Shown: piece after piece, positions 55,799 to 58,359 of the stretch
Layout of the letters: the number at the start of each line of letters is the position of its first letter
How positions within the stretch are numbered: position 1 is the stretch's first letter
DNA from: Rhodothermales bacterium
GTDB lineage: Bacteria > Bacteroidota > Rhodothermia > Rhodothermales > Bin80
DNA length: 58,359 bases
NCBI GenBank assembly: GCA_028278205.1
Contig: JANQES010000145.1
Span: 1-58,359 of the forward strand
Reading direction: 5' to 3'
Program-made: the position numbers and the translations under genes
The notes under the pieces: generated by a model
Told to the model about the DNA's origin: nothing
Database searches by the model: none
Seen by the model: only the letters and a program-made list of their open reading frames with translations

Positions 55799-56194
55799 TT
55801 AATAGTCGTCGTCGTAGGCTTCTTCCTCGTCTTCGGGCAGCGCCAGATCGGGCAGGTCGGAGAAGTCGTAATGAGGCAGGCACTCCTCGCGGATGTGATG
55901 GATGACCTCGTGCAAGGCGCGAACGAACTTGCCGAAGTCTTCCTTGTAGAGGAAGAGTTTGTGTTTTTCGTAGCGGCCTTCATCGATGCGTTTGCTCTCG
56001 GTGATGGTGATGAAAAAGTCTTCACCGGAGCGGGTGGACTTCACATCGAAGAAATAGGTGCGTTTACCGGCAGGAATCCGCCGCGAGTAGATCTCGTCGC
56101 GGTAGCGGCGGTCGTCGTTGCCGCGCCGGTTGCTATGCTGGTTACTGGAGGCCCCTTCGCGGGAGGGACGCCCCTTATCCGGTTCGTAACTCAT
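55799..56194 (-). CDS. DUF3276 family PUR-alpha-like nucleic-acid-binding protein
   Basis: 131 residues from ATG 56194. A basic, disordered N terminus (SNRRGNDDRRYRDEIYSRRI) leads into the PUR-type repeat KRTYFFDVKSTRSGEDFFIT, ITESKRIDEGRYEKHKLFLY and KEDFGKFVRALHEVIHHIRE. A strongly acidic tail closes the protein (LPEDEEEAYDDDY). DUF3276 is a single-repeat relative of eukaryotic Pur-alpha and is largely confined to Bacteroidota and relatives; the Borrelia homologue binds DNA and RNA. It is expected to be a cytoplasmic single-stranded nucleic-acid binder. It is a useful taxonomic marker here. Confidence 0.93.
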   Translation of the reverse strand: MSYEPDKGRPSREGASSNQHSNRRGNDDRRYRDEIYSRRIPAGKRTYFFDVKSTRSGEDFFITITESKRIDEGRYEKHKLFLYKEDFGKFVRALHEVIHHIREECLPHYDFSDLPDLALPEDEEEAYDDDY

Positions 56195-56414
56195 CAAGTA
56201 CGGTCCTCAGCTCCGCTAGGTCAGGCTATGGCGAGTGATGGTGGTCGAGTGACAATGGCAAGGGGATTAGGAAGCCATTGCTTAATTGACCCGTCAATAT
56301 GCGAACCATCGAACGGAAACGCAAACGCCGCGGGCTATGAATCTAGATATCGGCGGATGCGCTGTGTGATTAATTCAGAAAGAATAGGCATTTGACACAG
56401 AAAGCGCGAAACCC

Positions 56415-58172
56415 TCAATGCGCGACGGGCAGCAATGAAATCGAGGCGCGGGGCAGTTCTTCGAGCACACGGGGCTGAAACAGCGGGTGGCGCAAGACAC
56501 GGTCTAGCTGGCGCGCGCGCAGCGGGCTGAGGTTCTCAAGCTTGAACAGAAGTTGACGCGCGCGCGGTTCACCGCCCAGGGCGAGGGCGCTGAAGGCCAG
56601 ATCGTAGTAAGCCGGGGCGAAGGTCGGGTCGTAGGCGATGACGACCTCCAGCAGCGGGATGGCCTCCTCGTAGCGCAGGCGCCCCATGAGCGTGCGGGCC
56701 AGGCCGTAGGTCGCGAAATAGGTGTAGGGCGCATACCGAATCGTGCGTCGAAAGAGATCCTCGGCCTCCCGGTATTCTTTGCGTCGGAGGTGATGCTGGG
56801 CCAGCATGTAGGCCGAGAGGAAGTTGCCTTCGAAGACTTCGAGCGAGGTGCGGTAGGCATCGGCGGCGCGATGGCGCGTGCCGAGCATCTGGTAGATGAC
56901 GCCGTGCAAGAAATGCAAGCGCGCATTGTCCTGGCTGTCTTCGAGCGCCGCATCGAGTTGATCCAGCGTGGATTTGTATCCGACGTGGCGGCGTCCTGCC
57001 GAGAGCATCGTCGTCAGGCGGAGGGCGTGCACGTGGGGGTGGGTGTCGAAGCCGCGCGCACGCATCAGGGCCCGCAGCGAACGCGGGCGCGGCATCAACA
57101 GCTTCTGCGCCAGCACAGGCCGCACGTCTACGGCGATACACACCTCCTGGCGCAGGACGTCGGGCCGGTCGCCGCCGATGGTGCCGGCGCTGACGGCGCC
57201 AAGCACGCGGCCCTGGCGGTCTAACAGAGGGCCGCCGCTATCGCCGGGACGCACCGGGTTGGCGCTCATCCAGAGTGTCTCGCCCGGCTGCAACGTCATG
57301 CCGTGATAGCGCAAGCCGGCGGTGCTACGCTGCGTGCCACCGGGCCATCCATAGGTAAAGGCAACGGCGTCCTCGCCGTCGGGCTTCGCCGCGGTCGTCA
57401 CGGCGCCGGCCTCCGGCGCGAGGCTCAGCGCAACCAACCCCGCCCGCGCCACGGCTTTCGGATCGACGTAGAGCAGCGCGATGTCGCGTTCCGGATCGAC
57501 GGCCCAGGCTTTGCGCACGCTCAGCCGCTTGCCGCCGGGCAACGTCACCCAGACGCGCCGGGCATCCAGGATCACGTGGAGGCTGGTGACGAGGGCGTCC
57601 GGGGCGATGAGGAACGCCGAGCCTACCCGCATGAAGCCCGGCTGCTTCCACGCCATGTGGCCCCGCTCGGCAACGATGGGCATGATCGCCTTGCCGGCCT
57701 CCATAAAGCCGGGCTCGACGGCGTAGCCCGTTACCTGACGTTCGGGCGTGGCATACGCGCGCCCGCCCACAGTAAACCGAAAAGACGGCACCTGATGCAA
57801 CCCGGCACGCCCCAGACGCAGCATGAAACGACGCACCAACACGAGCGGTTGATCGACATCCTGCCGAAAACCGGACGCCGTAGACTCCTCCCGGATCAGT
57901 TCAAAGCCTTCGGCTTCGGCGTGGTAGGGAGCGCCCATGAACGCGCGTTCTATGCTCGCAGCCGCCTCCATCGATGCCGGCGAGGCATAGACCTCTACCT
58001 CTAACGCAAACGTCACGCCCACCGCCACGACAACCCGGCTCACTTTGCTAAACACCTGCACCGACGCGCCGGCCCCGGTCGAAGCCTGCGGCTGGGCAGC
58101 CACCGGCAGGCACAGGCACATCAACCCGGCCAGCCCCATCCACCCCCATCGATGTCGAACGGCGTCACGCAT
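56415..58172 (-). CDS. Secreted trypsin-like serine protease with BatD-like N-domain and C-terminal TPR repeats
   Basis: 585 residues with a signal peptide (WMGLAGLMCLCLPVAAQPQA). Residues about 38-150 have the BatD/oxygen-tolerance pattern (VVVAVGVTFALEVEVYASPA, FMLRLGRAGLHQVPSFRFTV). Residues about 180-345 are a chymotrypsin-fold protease with His in SLHVILDA, Asp in PERDIALLYVD and the nucleophile in RPGDSGGPLLDRQGRVLG. From about 415 TPR-like helices follow (LHFLHGVIYQMLGTRHRAAD, SAYMLAQHHLRRKEYREAED, FAPAYYDLAFSALALGG). All three catalytic residues are present, so an active periplasmic protease that docks partners through TPRs is likely. The domain order is unusual. Confidence 0.85.
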   Translation of the reverse strand: MRDAVRHRWGWMGLAGLMCLCLPVAAQPQASTGAGASVQVFSKVSRVVVAVGVTFALEVEVYASPASMEAAASIERAFMGAPYHAEAEGFELIREESTASGFRQDVDQPLVLVRRFMLRLGRAGLHQVPSFRFTVGGRAYATPERQVTGYAVEPGFMEAGKAIMPIVAERGHMAWKQPGFMRVGSAFLIAPDALVTSLHVILDARRVWVTLPGGKRLSVRKAWAVDPERDIALLYVDPKAVARAGLVALSLAPEAGAVTTAAKPDGEDAVAFTYGWPGGTQRSTAGLRYHGMTLQPGETLWMSANPVRPGDSGGPLLDRQGRVLGAVSAGTIGGDRPDVLRQEVCIAVDVRPVLAQKLLMPRPRSLRALMRARGFDTHPHVHALRLTTMLSAGRRHVGYKSTLDQLDAALEDSQDNARLHFLHGVIYQMLGTRHRAADAYRTSLEVFEGNFLSAYMLAQHHLRRKEYREAEDLFRRTIRYAPYTYFATYGLARTLMGRLRYEEAIPLLEVVIAYDPTFAPAYYDLAFSALALGGEPRARQLLFKLENLSPLRARQLDRVLRHPLFQPRVLEELPRASISLLPVAH

Positions 58173-58183
58173 GATGTCGTGTG

Positions 58184-58236
58184 TTTGGGTGTTAGCGTGT
58201 TTTAGTGTTTTAGTTTTTGAGTGTTTTAAGCAGCGA
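58184..58236. repeat. Array of GTGTTTTA-type octamers
   Basis: GTGTGTTTGGGTGTTAGCGT, GTTTTAGTGTTTTAG and GAGTGTTTTAAG follow each other directly upstream of the protease gene start. Same word as 45134-45221, but only one arm is visible here. Confidence 0.75.
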
Positions 58237-58287
58237 GGAAAAAGTTATGCAGTGTTTTCACTGTTGCGCTGGTAGCGCGCTCGGCGT

Positions 58288-58359
58288 GGGTCATGAGTCA
58301 CGGGTCATGAGTCATGGGTGTTTTTCTCATGACCCGTGACTCATGACCCATGACCGATG
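58288..58359. repeat. Inverted CATGACC heptad array at the window edge
   Basis: GGGTCATGAGTCACGGGTCA and TGAGTCATGGG face CTCATGACCCGTGACTCATG and ACCCATGACC, running to the last base of the window. Confidence 0.85.

Overview
The window comes from a GC-rich bacterial chromosome, most likely of the Rhodothermota/Bacteroidota group. The evidence is a type IX secretion C-terminal domain at the left edge, a bacillithiol synthase (BshC), a DUF3276 PUR-like protein, a bifunctional-nuclease/UVR protein and a large carboxypeptidase-regulatory plus outer-membrane beta-barrel protein. No rRNA, tRNA or CRISPR array was seen. Taxonomy is inferred from these families only.

Layout. 1-10.5 kb: end of a T9SS cargo gene, folD, a mechanosensitive channel, an alpha/beta hydrolase, a DUF2147 protein, two coupled secreted proteins (unknown alpha-rich protein and Asp-box propeller), a PhyH dioxygenase, a degenerate M23 protein and a metallophosphoesterase. 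10.5-13 kb: an AT-richer island with two lipoprotein genes bounded by an integron attC site, no integrase in view. 13-25.4 kb: a carbohydrate block on the minus strand (ABC permeases and binding protein, Gfo/Idh/MocA dehydrogenase, MetE-like protein, heparinase-like protein), a divergent unknown hydrolase, a second PhyH protein and a GHL10-type hydrolase. 25.5-32.9 kb: dihydropyrimidinase (hyuA-like), ygeW, a decayed RAYT transposase between REP palindromes, ssnA and xdhD. 33-38 kb: accessory genes (AraC regulator with divergent hydrolase, a PARP with WGR domain and a small partner, a sialidase pseudogene). 38-50.4 kb: an outer-membrane protein, ygeY, MscS, a tryptophan-synthase-beta-like PLP enzyme, a sulfotransferase, a threonine-synthase-like enzyme, a YgfK-like Fe-S protein and an HD hydrolase. 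50.5-58.2 kb: bshC, a BFN/UVR protein, hisC, hisD, a DUF3276 protein and a protease-TPR protein.

Two themes stand out. First, six members of the bacterial purine/urate catabolic set known from E. coli (hyuA, ygeW, ssnA, xdhD, ygeY, ygfK) are spread over 24 kb, with two other PLP enzymes where ygeX would be expected. Second, many gene boundaries carry inverted arrays of 7-8 bp words (at least nine different words), a family of about 84 bp palindrome-ended elements, or REP-like palindromes. These arrays supply stop codons, start codons and even signal-peptide coding sequence to neighbouring genes. One array pair brackets a truncated four-helix-bundle gene, and its right arm encodes the lipoprotein signal peptide of the ABC binding protein.

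All function calls rest on reading motifs by eye; no database search was possible. Start sites were moved from the longest ORF where a signal peptide, ribosome binding site or repeat boundary argued for it.
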